Shown: positions 24,784-36,761 of the stretch, piece after piece | Numbering within the stretch: the first letter of the stretch is position 1 | How the letters are laid out: every line of letters begins with the position of its first letter | Origin: Circinella umbellata | Taxonomy: Eukaryota > Mucoromycota > Mucoromycetes > Mucorales > Lichtheimiaceae | Assembly (NCBI GenBank): GCA_025093555.1 | Contig: JAIWNF010000011.1 | Location: 62,001-126,000 of the forward strand | Direction: 5' to 3' | Length of the DNA stretch: 64,000 nucleotides | Made by a program: the position numbers and the translations under genes | Notes under the pieces: model-generated | The model's database searches: none | Told to the model about the DNA's origin: nothing | The model's input: only the letters and a program-made list of their open reading frames with translations

Positions 24784-25248
24784 ATGTCTCACCGCTGTAT
24801 GTCCATCGACGCTATCATTTCATCAGACACCAATAACCATTATTCTTCTCCACCATCCAAACATCAAGACCAGTTATTATCTCCACCTGATTCTACCATT
24901 GGTGCACCCAATTCTCCACCACCTTCTCCTGTTTTTTCAGAAGCAAGCAATGATCAGTATTATAATCACCATTATGATAATCATCATCAACTTACAAGTC
25001 ATTTATTACCAGCAGCATCCTCAGTAACACTTGATGAACGACGCCATCGAAATAAGATCGCATCTGCAAAATATCGTGCTAAAAAGCAAGCCAGTATGAA
25101 AGCCATGGCAGCAAAACTTGCACAGATGTCAGCAGAAAATGCAAGTCTGCAGCAAGAATTAACAAAAGCACATGAAGACAATGAAGTATTGCGGAATTTA
25201 TGCAAGTCTCTTATGCCATCTTCACCACAATCTGTTTCTACATCATAA
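24784..25248 (+). CDS. bZIP transcription factor, Cys3/Met28-like basic region
   Basis: Intronless 154-residue nuclear factor. The N-terminal half is Ser/Pro/His-rich (PPPSPVFSEAS, NHHYDNHHQ), a likely activation or disordered region. The DNA-binding basic region is residues 85-101 (ERRHRNKIASAKYRAKKQA) with the invariant N90-x7-R98. A leucine zipper follows (L112, then M115, L122, L126, V135/L136 register; SLQQELTKAHEDNEVLRNL). The Ala-Ser-Ala-Lys-Tyr-Arg core resembles Neurospora CYS-3 and yeast Met28/Met4-type proteins, which control sulfur assimilation; that assignment is tentative. The frame stays open upstream to 24619, but that extension is a low-complexity Phe-rich stretch, and the ATG at 24784 has an AAAATG context, so the shorter protein is preferred. 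Confidence 0.85.
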   Translation: MSHRCMSIDAIISSDTNNHYSSPPSKHQDQLLSPPDSTIGAPNSPPPSPVFSEASNDQYYNHHYDNHHQLTSHLLPAASSVTLDERRHRNKIASAKYRAKKQASMKAMAAKLAQMSAENASLQQELTKAHEDNEVLRNLCKSLMPSSPQSVSTS

Positions 25249-25907
25249 AATTCATTCTTCTTTCTTGCATACCTTTTTATTATTATTATACCAGCAATTT
25301 TTACATTCACATTTCATATAAATAACACTTTCTTCTTTTTTTTTTACTATATACCATCAGCTACAGTTTGTCAATATTATCATTTATATATATATCTTTT
25401 ATTCTTTCTCTTTCAATCTAAATATTCCCCCACCTCTCTTTTCTTTCATATATAATATGATGAACCGTCAAAAAAAAAAGGGAAAAGTTTATCAACCTTT
25501 GACCCCCACAAAAACAAATTTTGAATAGTTTTATTTTGTATATATATCTTCTCTTTTTTAAAAAAAAAACTGCACAAAATCACCCAATCTTTTTTTTTAT
25601 CTTTCCTTTTTGCATATTTAATGAATAAATTTTGTTATATTCAAGATCATATACTCGTTATTTTATTCTATTTTCTGACAACATTTTAATCATGCGATTC
25701 ATTTATGTTAATACTTTTATTCATAGAAACTCATGGAAAGAAAGAACAATTGACATGATCTTTAACATTCAATCGCACAAAAATAAAAGTTAATGATTAT
25801 TTTTTTTTCTTAATTCAGAGTGGACATTGAAAAAAAAAGCATTGATCAAGTTGATGTTACACAATCAACGGACTAATTTCTTACTTTAAGTTGATTGATT
25901 GGTTTCC
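25249..25907. other. 3' flank of the bZIP gene
   Basis: 0.66 kb of AT-rich sequence with poly-A/T runs; contains the presumed bZIP 3' UTR. No gene seen. Confidence 0.4.
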
Positions 25908-26409
25908 TACAGGATTTTTCCTAATGATTGGGGGTGCCCCTTTTTTCTCATATCTTTTTCATTTTGGCGTTGGGGGTCTTTTTTGATTGACAGTGTGATT
26001 TATTGTGATTGGCAGGAGATGAAAGATGAAAATTACAATAGCAGTGCAATTTCAGATGTTGGCAGAATTACAAAGTTCATATGGCAGCCAGGAACTGTAA
26101 ATTTAGTCCCTTTTATAGAATATAAATTTTCTTAATATAACAGACATTGAAGCTTTATGAAGAGACATTGATAATAATGAAAGAAAAACTACAAAATTTC
26201 CTCTCCCTCCATGCACCGAGATAACCAAAAATCTGTTCTGGTTTTATATCTATTTCTTTTGCGTACCTATCACAGATTTTTTTTCATAGTCTTCAAGTTG
26301 GTTATATGGAACACCCCAAGCGCAAGTATAAGGATCCTCGTCTTTATTGACGTTGACAAATTCGCGTATTTCTTTGTGGGTTAGAGACATATCGTTCGGT
26401 TAAAATAAT
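25908..26409 (+). repeat. Left inverted arm
   Basis: Left copy of the inverted pair. Its minus strand carries an open fragment starting MSLTHKEIREFVNVNKDE and running about 47 codons, then continuing in another frame after an A8 run. Confidence 0.85.
26233..26392 (-). pseudogene. Broken coding fragment, left-arm copy
   Basis: Minus-strand frame beginning at an ATG near 26392 reads MSLTHKEIREFVNVNKDEDP and then YTCAWGVPYNQLEDYEKK. After an A8 homopolymer the frame runs into a stop, while another frame continues with PEQIFGYLGAWRD. The content looks like true protein, and the same fragment recurs in the right arm. I do not recognise the family; a transposon-encoded or duplicated host gene is possible. 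Confidence 0.35.
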
Positions 26410-26639
26410 GTTTTTCATAAACTATAATAATAAATACCTGAATTATATATTATTTAATTAATAAAATGAGCTCTCAATCAAATACCAAATATTACCAAGG
26501 TTTTGAAAATTGGTTACGTTTCCAAATTAGGTTACTAAATGAAGCTGAACCATTCTATTCGGAGATTATTTTTTAATTTTTTACATTTTTCTTATGATTT
26601 TTTCTTTTCACTGTGTACACGTATTCACAATCTATGTAA

Positions 26640-26935
26640 GTCCTGTGGGCCGATGCCGCTGTAGCTGCCTCATTAAGACCGCATGGTTATGTTCCCATAG
26701 CATAATCGTTTGAGCAATGGTTATTTTGGACACGCAGCAGGGTTTGGTATGTCGTTTGTTCTAAGCGTGTACTGCTCTTCATGGTGCATGTTAGGGGAGG
26801 GCGGTTGCTTTTATGTGTAAATCCTGGACGACGACGTTTTATCATCTTGCAGAACTGTATACGAATTTCTTTCCATTGAATTATTACTAACTTACTGTTC
26901 TTATTACATGTATTGTTTAGTGTATTTTGCCACAT
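26640..26935 (-). other. GC-richer island with an open frame inside the element
   Basis: Between the two arms, 26640-26935 is clearly less AT-rich than its surroundings. Its minus strand is open for 82 codons, with a basic patch (KMIKRRRPGFTHKSNRPP). It may be a relic of a coding sequence or transposon gene. No family recognised. Confidence 0.25.
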
Positions 26936-28095
26936 GGTCTACCGGACAAACACTATTAATATAAGCTGGTTTTCTGATAATTTTTGCGGTAAGTTTATGA
27001 TCTAGTTCCTTATCACCGACGCTTTTTTTACTTCTCTAGAACACATGCATTGAGCTAATTTTATTGATCTATTATGTAGATAACAGTGCATTCAATTTAA
27101 ACAATAGAAGATCACGCAGTGATTTCGGGATGGATTAGAATAGGGCGGGGGGAAGGAGGGATAATGTACAATAGCCATCAAATATTACCGTAAATAAATG
27201 CTTTTTTATCTTAGTATATTGCTATAATGAGCTTTGTTTTGGGGTTCAAGGTGGATATATCCAAAAAAGAATAGGACGAGTGATCAATAATTCGGCCAAG
27301 AAAAAAGAAAACAGTGGTTTGGTAGTGTGTAATATTCAAGCAGAAATGTGACCTATGCTTCCCTTGAACTTATACAAGTGTGCATTTAATTGATGAGCTT
27401 TATGATAATACTAAAGTTCTGAGTTACCTCATCATTTATTACAAACTCTTAAATTTATAGTAATGAGGAAGTTACCTTAATACAACCATATGGATATATA
27501 TTATTCTGACTTCATGTATGATTTTTCAGCACACATCCTCAACGTTTATGTACACTAACTACATCTTAATCTCGTTATCTTAGTTACTACATATGAAATT
27601 ATTTGTAAAAAAAAAAAAAAAAGAAAACACAATCAAATTTAATGTCATTTGTGTTATATTACACACAGAGGTAGGTTCCTATATTGCGCATTTAATTTGT
27701 ATTTAGCTATATTTATGTAGTTACTACGATTATTTAAAAAAAAGCATAGTGACATTCAAATATGATGTAATAAAAAAAGTAAATTCATACAGTAAGCAAC
27801 ACACGCAAAAGCCAAATGTGTCAGACCACAATCATTAATCATCGATTTAAGAGGAAAAAAGGTTTACAGGCTTACATATAATTTCTATATAAAAATAAAA
27901 TGTATAATTCTATTGTCATAAACTATAATAATAAATGCCTGGATAAACATTTATACTTTGTGAATCATATCAAAAGCACCCGCTTAGAGAGTCAGAAATT
28001 TAAATATATCCCAAGGCAATTACAAAATTGTGTAAAAGATTCACTACGATAAACACATAATAATAATGAAAATAGCATAAAAATGAAAATAGACA

Positions 28096-28480
28096 ATGAC
28101 TTATAAATATAAAACTATAATAAATAAAATCCTTGATAATGACGTTAAACTTACTGGAGATGAGTGGTTTAATTTTGATCAAAGTGAGGGAGAAATTTAC
28201 GAGTATATAGAACAATATTATTTTAACCGAACGGTATGTCAACCTACAAAGAAATACGCGAATTTGTCAACGTCAATAAAGACGAGGATCCTTATACTTG
28301 CGCCTGGGGTGTTCCATATAACCAACTAGAAGACTATGAAAAAAAATCTGTGATAGGTACGCAAAAGAAATAGATATAAAACCAGAACAGATTTTTGGTT
28401 ATCTCGGTGCATGGAGGGACAGAAAATTTTGTAGTTTTTCAATGTCTCTTCATAAAGCTTCAACGTCTGTTATATTAAGA
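28096..28480 (+). pseudogene. Broken coding fragment, right-arm copy
   Basis: Plus-strand counterpart of the left-arm fragment, with more upstream coding sequence: VKLTGDEWFNFDQSEGEIYE up to FNRT, then a frame change into STYKEIREFVNVNKDEDP and GVPYNQLEDYEKK, then the A8 run and another frame (PEQIFGYLGAWRDRKF). Three frames are needed to read it, so it is not an intact gene unless introns were missed. Both copies share the same A8 tract. Confidence 0.4.
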
Positions 28481-28692
28481 AAATTTATATTCTATAAAAG
28501 GGACTAAATTTACAGTTCCTGGCTGCCATATGAACTTTGTAATTCTGCCAACAATTGAAATTGTAATTTTCATCTTTCATCTCCTGCCAATCACAATAAA
28601 TCACACTGTCAATCAAAAAAGACCCCCAACGCCAAAATGAAAAAAATATGAGAAAAAAGGGGGCCCCCCAATCATTAGGAAAGATCCTGTAT
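28216..28692 (-). repeat. Right inverted arm
   Basis: Right copy of the inverted pair, reverse-complementary to 25908-26409. Confidence 0.85.
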
Positions 28693-31600
28693 TTTACTCC
28701 CTTCTCTTCCCTCTCCACTCCCCCCCAAAAAACAATAGTTTGTACTACAATCAATCTGGTCTTGCCTAAAAAATTGTAGAGTCAAATGCAATAAGCTTTT
28801 TTCGTTTTTTTTTCAACCCAGCAGTATGCCCGCTCATCTCTGCATCACGGAAGATGTGCCACAAATGGTATCACCTGAAGTTACTTGGCATTATCACAAT
28901 TAAAATTATTATTTTATCACAATCAAGTCCGGAAGAATGAAAATAAAAAGCTGAGACGATAAAGGAGTCAAAAAAAGAAGGGTAAATGCGGAGGTTAGTT
29001 GTATCGTTGTACAATTCAAAACCCTGATCATTTTTTTTTTACATTTTTTTTTTCTTCACCTGATGTTTTTAATTGTCATTCATTCATCACAATAAAACGA
29101 CCGCATCATCCAACCAAAGTGTCATCACGCCGGAAATGGGAAAAATGTAAAATGAAACCCCCCGATAGTTTCCTTTTAACGTTAGTATCGATGATTGTAG
29201 CATTTTATTCTAAATAATGCAAGAATGATATCAGTAATAGATAATTATAATAACAAACAATCTAAAAATCAAGATGATGTATATAGATATTTATGTAGTA
29301 GCACAATACGTTTTACGTTTTTGCGTGCGAAAAATAATGGAAAAACAGGTTGATATGGCGTGTGAGAGTTCTTTTTCATCTGTTGCTGAAAGATTTGATT
29401 GTTTGTACTCCACCACAACCAGAAAAAAAATTAGAGCACAGACAACAATACGCAATAATAAATTATGCTGTGACCCGCATATTCTAATATAACAAGAGTT
29501 ATGCGTCATTCCCAACAATCATCGCAAGGATTTAAGTGTCTGTAGATTACTCACAGTAGTAATCTTGCTCCGTATCCCCCCTTTCAAGGTTTACTATATA
29601 CTCCTTCTTTTTACTTTCTATCCTCTCTTAGACTTTGATCACACACTATCAAAAAAAGATAACAAAAGGGTGAAGTATATTAATATAGATGGTAGGATAT
29701 CACACGTCTTCTAAACTCCTGAAACTAAACGGCCCCCCCTTTTTTTTTTCTTTTTTAAGAATTGGTATGTATAAAAATGTGTCGATACTATACATAGTGC
29801 TATTACTGAGCAATATCTTTATTAAGAATACATTAATTATGGGTAAAATATATGTTTTAAAGGCAGTACATAGACATTCTTTTCATTGTTCTAAAAGAAT
29901 CCCCCCAAACAACAATAAAAAAGAGAAGATGGGAACCTACCATTCCAAGAAACATAATAATAAATAAATAAATCTTTTTAACTCATACAAATAATCCTTC
30001 ATTGCATCATTGCAATGTTTCTGCAATCAATATGACGCAATTAACTGTAAGAAGAATAGATATATAGAATCTCAATTATCATGCTTCTTAACATATATGT
30101 TAAGTTTTTCTTTATTAATTTGTAATTGTAGAGGCAACCAAATCCATGTGCACTTCTGCAGAAGGAATCTTCATCCACAAACTTCCAATAATTACCATAA
30201 TACCAGTTGGTAGCCAATTAATAATATTTATTATGGCGGGTTATGTACACAGAAATACCGATTTGTAGATGCTCAAAACAAGAACATAACTACAGGTACA
30301 TTAAAAGACTCTTTGGATTTTCGAATCTTGAGGCTAGTGACATTAGCTTCCATGACATTCTTGAAGATACTTTTTGATTCTATGAAAACATTCATAATAA
30401 TAATTTGAATTTGTAAAAGAATACGAATTACTTTGCCTTTTTTTTCTACTCAGTTTTTTGTCGCTTTTCTTTTCTAGTAATTATACATAATAGATTATCT
30501 TCCAATAAATAATAGTAATAAATAAAAAATCGCTTAGAGTAGATTATGTTGTATGTACAAATACAGTAATATACTACAAAGAGAATACGTTTTTGACAAC
30601 AGCACCTGCTAAGCCTCACCTCCTCGTGTTGTTTCTTTTTCTCATACGTAGTAGATGATCATCATATTTCTATTTACTAAAATCGAAAGAAAAGAAAATT
30701 TCATGTAAATAACTATACTGTAACTCGATCGTCATATCGTTTTTTTCATTATGTACGTGCGTACATCATTGTACTGGATTCAGATGATATGGAAATATGG
30801 AAAAAAAAAGACAAAAATAATGTATAAGAATAGGAGTATAGATGTGTGATCTAAAGTCTAGATAATGCATTGATAACCTTACGAGCAATTATTAGTTTTT
30901 TTTATCTGTCGATTTAAAAGACATCATTTTTTTAGAGAATTGTGAAAAAAAGCAAGGAAAACATATAATGTACTAGTACTATTACATCCGTAACTCATTA
31001 TATAAGAGTTACTTGAAAAACATAAATACTGTAATTGTTCGCCTTTAGAAGAGCTATATAGTAGTGACTTACCATTATAAATTCTCTAGGGTGACAAGGA
31101 GAGAGTTCATGAATTATTCATTAGAGTATCACTTGATATATCGTACGTATGCCTGGACAAAACTGGAGTGTATGGTAAATTGAAACTCTTTAATGCATTA
31201 TTAGGGAAGGTATTTGTTGGTTCAGGGAGGTAACAAACATTAATCTACATGGTTGATTTATTTATTTGTTTTGTCTCGTATAAGTTAAAATCGCTGATAT
31301 AGAAAAAAAATACACAAAGATTCTTCTCTATGTCGTCATAAATGTAAATAACGCCAATAAGATAGTAGGAGGGAGACAAAGGGTGGGGGTGTAAAAAGTA
31401 AATAAAACTATCTTATTTCATCACTCTATATAAAGCCAAGTAGCATGGTTTTATAATAACATCGATGAAAATCGCCACCATCATAAAAAAAAAAATAGCC
31501 AGGTCCACCATCGACAAGTTTCTGTAATAGGTTTAATTCGCATAGCTAATGATTCATCAGTCTCATATGGGGTTTCATACTTGACGAGTACATGTAGAAT

Positions 31601-34504
31601 TTTAAATTAATGTCGCATACGTACTGTAATACGTACGGTAAGTTATTCCGTCATTCTAGCTCGAATTTGAACAGTTTAAAACCTACGTACGTACATATTT
31701 TAAATTATTCAGGAGACCGTATATCACTATATTCTATTTATAACAACAGGAACAATATTAACCATTTAATAAAATTTTATTTTAGAAAAGTAAATAATAA
31801 AGTACATGAAGTATTATATAAAAAAAATAAAGTTTCGTAGTAAATCATCACCTCTTCAAATAATATGTTAGCCATATTGACACCCCTTTTACAATTTTCT
31901 TTTGATCGATACCATCTGACCCCCTATCATAAAAAAATTATCTGAGTAATGGTTACTACACACCGAACTAATATGATTAATTAGCTCTTGGTACAGTAAT
32001 AACAAATAGTATACAATAAATAGATTAGCAGTCGTGCGTACAAATTTATCATTATTCAGGCACCAGCGTGCTCTTTAAAATAAACTTTAATCATTATTAT
32101 ACCTCACAACAGTGAAAAAGGAAAAATGTACAGCAAATTTACTCAAAGAGTTTCATTATTTGAGTGTATTACAAGGAGTATTTCTAATGATTCCATCTTT
32201 GAAATTAGGCATTGACCTATTTTCAATGCGTTTCAGTTTATCTCAAATTATTATCTGTTAATGTGTGGATTGATACAATAGTATAAAATGGTATTTTAAG
32301 ATATAATACGTAGATTACGTACTCATTAAACATATATTATAAGTAACTATATGTTATATACATTATTTACAGATCTTTTTTCTTCCTGATTTCAAAGTGC
32401 TCCACTATAGAAAAATAGATCAGTGAGATAAAGAAATAATACATGTATTTTCATAAATGAATGTCTCTTTTTAGTTTATTTTAACAGCTTATAGATTTTT
32501 TCGTCACTGCATGATCAAAAGATACTTTATATTAGTCATTCATCTTATTCAATAAACGTTACTCAATCCCAGATACTGTGGTAAACTTTCTCTGTAATGA
32601 CATCAATAGAAGTAGTGCAAATAAATAGAAAGAAAAAATGTTGAGTGTTTTAATAACACAATAGATCAGAAGCGATAAAATACCAGTCGCAGCGAAGCAC
32701 TCTCCTTTTATAGTCAAGTTTATCTTCGAGAGTTGTCAACTGTGTAACAAAGATTATTAGTAAAAGCAGCAAAGGGAACCCAATTTTTTTTTTAGATTTC
32801 TTTCACGTAAACCTCTTTTTCTATTTTCTTCACAACCATAGCTCTATCGAATTTATTTACTCTACTGCTTTTAGTAGTAAAAAAACAAGTCCTCTTTTTT
32901 TCTATCTTTAAATTCTAATAAATTAAATATCCACAACTGGATTGATAACAGGAAATATAATATCTCAGTTTCACTATATCCTCGTTTACATATTACTTGC
33001 CAAATATATGCATCGAGCTAATTTTATATATTTGTCTGGCAGTAGCATGTAATTAGCAGTGTAATTAGCAGTGTAGCTAGTAATGTAGTTAGTCTGATTG
33101 GTATTAATTATAGTCTGTGTGCCCTTGCAACAGTTATTAGTCAATAACCTAACCTACTTGATCATAAATTTTTCTCATAATCTATAATTGAATACTTTAT
33201 TGTTCAACTTCTTTATATTCTAGTCCTTTTATTTTTTGTAGTACTAATATTACAAATAAGGAAACAAGCACGATACCACTTAATGAAAAAATATACCATA
33301 CTCTCGTCATTTTGTAACATTTTTATTGGGTGAAATCTATTCCAGTTTTGTATAGATACACAAATTACACTTTTTTAATATCATTTAATTTGATGGTTAC
33401 CACAATAATAAGCAGAGCAATTTTTTTTTATTAAACTAATCGTGATAAAAGACAAAAATCTAAGCCAGTCATAATAGTTGATAAATATTACTTTTAGCCA
33501 ACTTGAAATACAAAGCAGGTTTCTTTTGATTTATTTTCTTTAAATGTCAAAAATCAAGCAAAACGCAAAGCTGTCAAATACAAGTAAATGCAGATCGAAA
33601 TTCCGAGGTCAGCTTCGATTGAGTGATAAGTAAATTACCTGTAATCTACTCTGCCCCAAAAAAAAGTAAACTATAAACATGTACAGTACATGTAACTTAT
33701 TAAGCCCGCTTCGAATCTATATTCAGCGATTTTCCCCAGTACGTAAAAAAGAAAAAAAAGAAAAGTAAATATAGGCTCTCTAATATTGTACATTTCACTG
33801 AACCCTTGTGATTTTATTTATTTTACTAGACGTAGTGTTGTTATTGAGTACTAGTATGTAGAAAAAAACGACTCTGTTACCGTGAAAGGTGAGAAGGGAG
33901 AAGGGTTGAGCAACCATTAATTTTATACCAGATTATTGCTTCATTGGATATAACCAATGTGGCATTATGTCACACAAAAATAATTTTAATATAAGAAACT
34001 AAAAGTAAATTTATGAAAAAGTTTTATCACTTTTCTGCAGATATTGTTATTATTGCTATTTTTATATTATCAGAGACATGGTGTATTCCGAACCGAAAAG
34101 ATAACGTTGATATTGGGTTTATATTTCCCCACTCCTTGAAGAAGGAAGTGTAAAGAAGATAGGCAACTGTTGTACTTAGTAACAGCAATTGGATAGCAAC
34201 TCTTGCTTAACACATGAATTATAAGCTTTTGGTCATTCCTATGGGAACAAAAAAAATTAGCGGATCTTCACAGCTCGGCTCCGCCTACTTTTTTTCTAAA
34301 GGTTACACAACGGCTTCTGTTATTAATGATCTGTAACAGTACACTATTCTTTATATGTTCCTGTTGTACCCTTCTCTTCTCTTTTCTCTTTCTCGTTTTT
34401 ACTATTATTATTATTTCTTCTTTCTTCCAACTTATATAACAAGCTATACATAACTAATGCTTTTAATACTATAATAACAACAAATAAATTAATAATAATC
34501 TAAT
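28693..34504. other. Gene-free AT-rich region
   Basis: 5.8 kb in which I find no intact gene on either strand. Short open frames (e.g. 29274-29492) lack family signatures and are shorter than about 105 codons. The region has many poly-A/T runs, GTACGTAC-type palindromes (30753, 31690) and a short tandem array at 33049. The last few hundred bases before 34505 should be the promoter of the arrestin gene. Nothing resembling a tRNA was seen, but a covariance-model search was not possible. Confidence 0.4.
33049..33096 (+). repeat. Degenerate 12-bp tandem repeat
   Basis: Four adjacent 12-bp units based on GTAATTAGCAGT: two perfect copies (33049-33060, 33061-33072) followed by two diverged ones (33073-33096). 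Confidence 0.7.
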
Positions 34505-36580
34505 ATGAATATGAATGTCAATGGTGGTATTATTGCAATTGATCTTATTTTTCCTGACAGTGTACAGTTTTTTGCTGCAAGACCTTCCAGTCGACGAACC
34601 AAAGGCGATTCTTTATTGACACTCTCTAAAGCTACTAATCCACGCCGACAAAAATTACGAGGGAAATTGCGTATTGTGGCATCTCATCCAACCAAAGTCA
34701 ATCATATTGAAATCAAATTTGTGGGCCAAACAGAATTGACTTGGCGTGACCCTTTAAAATCTCAACATTCCATCTTGGCAGAACGTATGAATGCTCATAA
34801 AACTTTTCGAAAATCGAAAAGTGTTTTACTTCAAGAAGCTACTTTACCAAGTGGTGTCACTGAACTAGGTAATGGTCACCAATAATAATCATAATAATAA
34901 TAATCATACATTCATGTTTACAGGAGCGAAAGAGAGATAACATAACATTATCAATAGGCTTCGAAATAACAATACCCGGTCATTTATACCCAACATTCAA
35001 ATCTAAATTCGTGGATATACGATACACCGTCATTGCTAAAATCATTCCGAGTAATAGCAAACTAAGCAAAAAACCAATCCGGACAGAAAAAGAAGTTATT
35101 TTGGAAAAGACACTGATGCCACAAGATGTTGCTTCAGGTCAAGTAGCTGGTTATGTCTGCCCTCGTATTCCTATGCGTGGTACAGCACAAAGGGATAAGT
35201 ACTATTTCATTTGGGAGTTCAAGGTACCAAAATGGGTATCGCTTGATCAGGGGTTACTTGAGTTTGATGGTATCGTACGACTTTTAAAACGAGATACAAG
35301 TACCGCAGTAGATGATGATGATGATTCCATATCTTCTACATCATCGTCGGGTTCACCTCGTATCACTGGTATATCCAAAATTGAAGTGGATGTTGTACAA
35401 CAAAGTTTTTATCATTATGAAAATAGGTAACATATTTTTATGAATATATTCGAAAGAGTATATTATTAGCTTTTAAACTGAATTTTGATTTTATTTCTTA
35501 TAATTTTCTCTCCTATACCTGTACATCTTGATATTTTTTTCTAGTGAAGAAAATCCAGCCATGATTTTATTAACAGAATCACCCATGGCATTCAGTGATC
35601 GACTGACAAAACGACACTTAACTGTGACATATAACGAACCATCAACATATCTTCATCCACCATTAGAAACACCTATTGCATTTTCATTTCCTATACAAAA
35701 CATTCAATCATTGACAACAACACCTGAAGTAACTACGAAAGCAACAAAGGAAAATACTTCTCATCGCGTAAAATCATTACCATATATGAAAAATTGTAAT
35801 ATTCCTAACAAAGATCAGCTTCCGCCTTCATGTATTGTTGATACAGCTCAATTTTATGCACCTTCTACCACCATATCCAAAGATACACTATCGTTCTCAT
35901 TGGATTCACCATATCTTGAGATCAGACATTATATCCGGTTGATAATTTATCCAGCTACCTCAAATAGTAACATTTCTTATAACAGCAAGAACAGTAAATA
36001 TGATAAAAAAAAGAACAATAATACGATTGCACCTATTTGTATTGGATTGCCTATTCATTTGACCCAAAATGTGTCAGTTACGGAAACGGAAGAAGATGCA
36101 TTACCAAGCTATTCAAGCATTACTAGAGGTGCGGAAGAATTACCTGATTATGATACAAGTATACTGAGAGAAGAACAAGAAACGGAATCAGATAGTTGGG
36201 ATCGTCGTCAACAACCACAAAGACGATTCAGTACGGCAACAACAATTCGTACTAGTTCGAGCAGTGCTACTCCTCATCGCCATCGAGCTTATCCATCGGA
36301 TGAAGTTGATCTTGTGGATTTGTATAATAGCAGGAATAATCAACAACAGCAACAACAACAACAACAACAAACTACATCGACATCAAGTGATGAAACGGTA
36401 ATAACGGTACAACAGTCAACCGATCCATTCATCTTATTATATGGTGATAATACAATTAATACTAGTAATAATAATGATAACATTAATGATAATAATTATA
36501 ATAATAATAGTCGACTAAAATATCATCAACAGCACGTTCTAATACAAGAGCGTCGACTTGAAGATTTTAGTCTTGTTTGA
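34505..36580 (+). CDS. Alpha-arrestin (arrestin-related trafficking adaptor)
   Basis: Adaptor that brings a HECT ubiquitin ligase (Rsp5/Nedd4 type) to plasma-membrane transporters or receptors for endocytosis. Three exons: 34505-34868, 34958-35426, 35545-36580; 622 residues. The N-terminal arrestin fold is recognisable (KLRGKLRIVASHPTKVNHIE, EIKFVGQTELTW, FEITIPGHLYPTF, VDIRYTVIAKI). The C-terminal arrestin part is shorter and interrupted by Thr/Asn-rich inserts (SFSLDSPYLEIRHYIRLII). Two LPxY motifs, LPSY near residue 463 and LPDY near 476, are candidate WW-domain ligands for the ligase. The tail is Asn/Gln-rich with a run of about ten Gln. The ATG at 34505 is followed by a second ATG two codons later; the first was used. 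Confidence 0.88.
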
Positions 36581-36712
36581 ATATATACATATTGTTCCAA
36601 AATTAGTAAATATAGTAATGTATGGTTTAAGGCCTTTTTTTTAAGTTGTTTTGGCAACCGCCACTTACTCCCTTTTTTTTTTTCTTTATTTCCTTCACTC
36701 CTTAACCCTTTT

Positions 36713-36715
<3 letters not shown>

Positions 36716-36743
<28 letters not shown>
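36716..36743. repeat. (TA)n microsatellite just upstream of the PC-esterase-like gene
   Basis: TA tract of about 14 units ending 18 bp before the start codon at 36762, so it lies in the 5' UTR or core promoter. Confidence 0.9.
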
Positions 36744-36749
<6 letters not shown>

Positions 36750-36761
36750 AATATAACCCGG

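Larger units (their letters stand above)
25908..28692. mobile_element. Candidate foldback-type element with about 0.5 kb inverted arms
   Basis: The sequence at 25908-26409 reappears in inverted orientation at 28216-28692, nearly identical by eye apart from scattered substitutions and two indels (about 11 and 13 bp longer in the left arm). Outer ends read ACAGGAT on the left and its complement ATCCTGT on the right. The 1.8 kb between the arms is not obviously repeated. Long near-identical inverted arms suggest a foldback or long-TIR DNA transposon, or an inverted segmental duplication. No transposase is recognised inside, and I could not find a convincing target-site duplication. Confidence 0.5.

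Noticed and set aside
25899..26135. 78-codon plus-strand ORF, also present in the right arm
   Set aside because: It is in the repeat arm; the two copies differ by indels that break the frame, so it is not under coding constraint.
28693..34504. Search by eye for tRNA, 5S or snoRNA genes
   Set aside because: No convincing T-loop/B-box motif with a matching acceptor stem was found; tRNAscan-SE and Rfam searches would be decisive.
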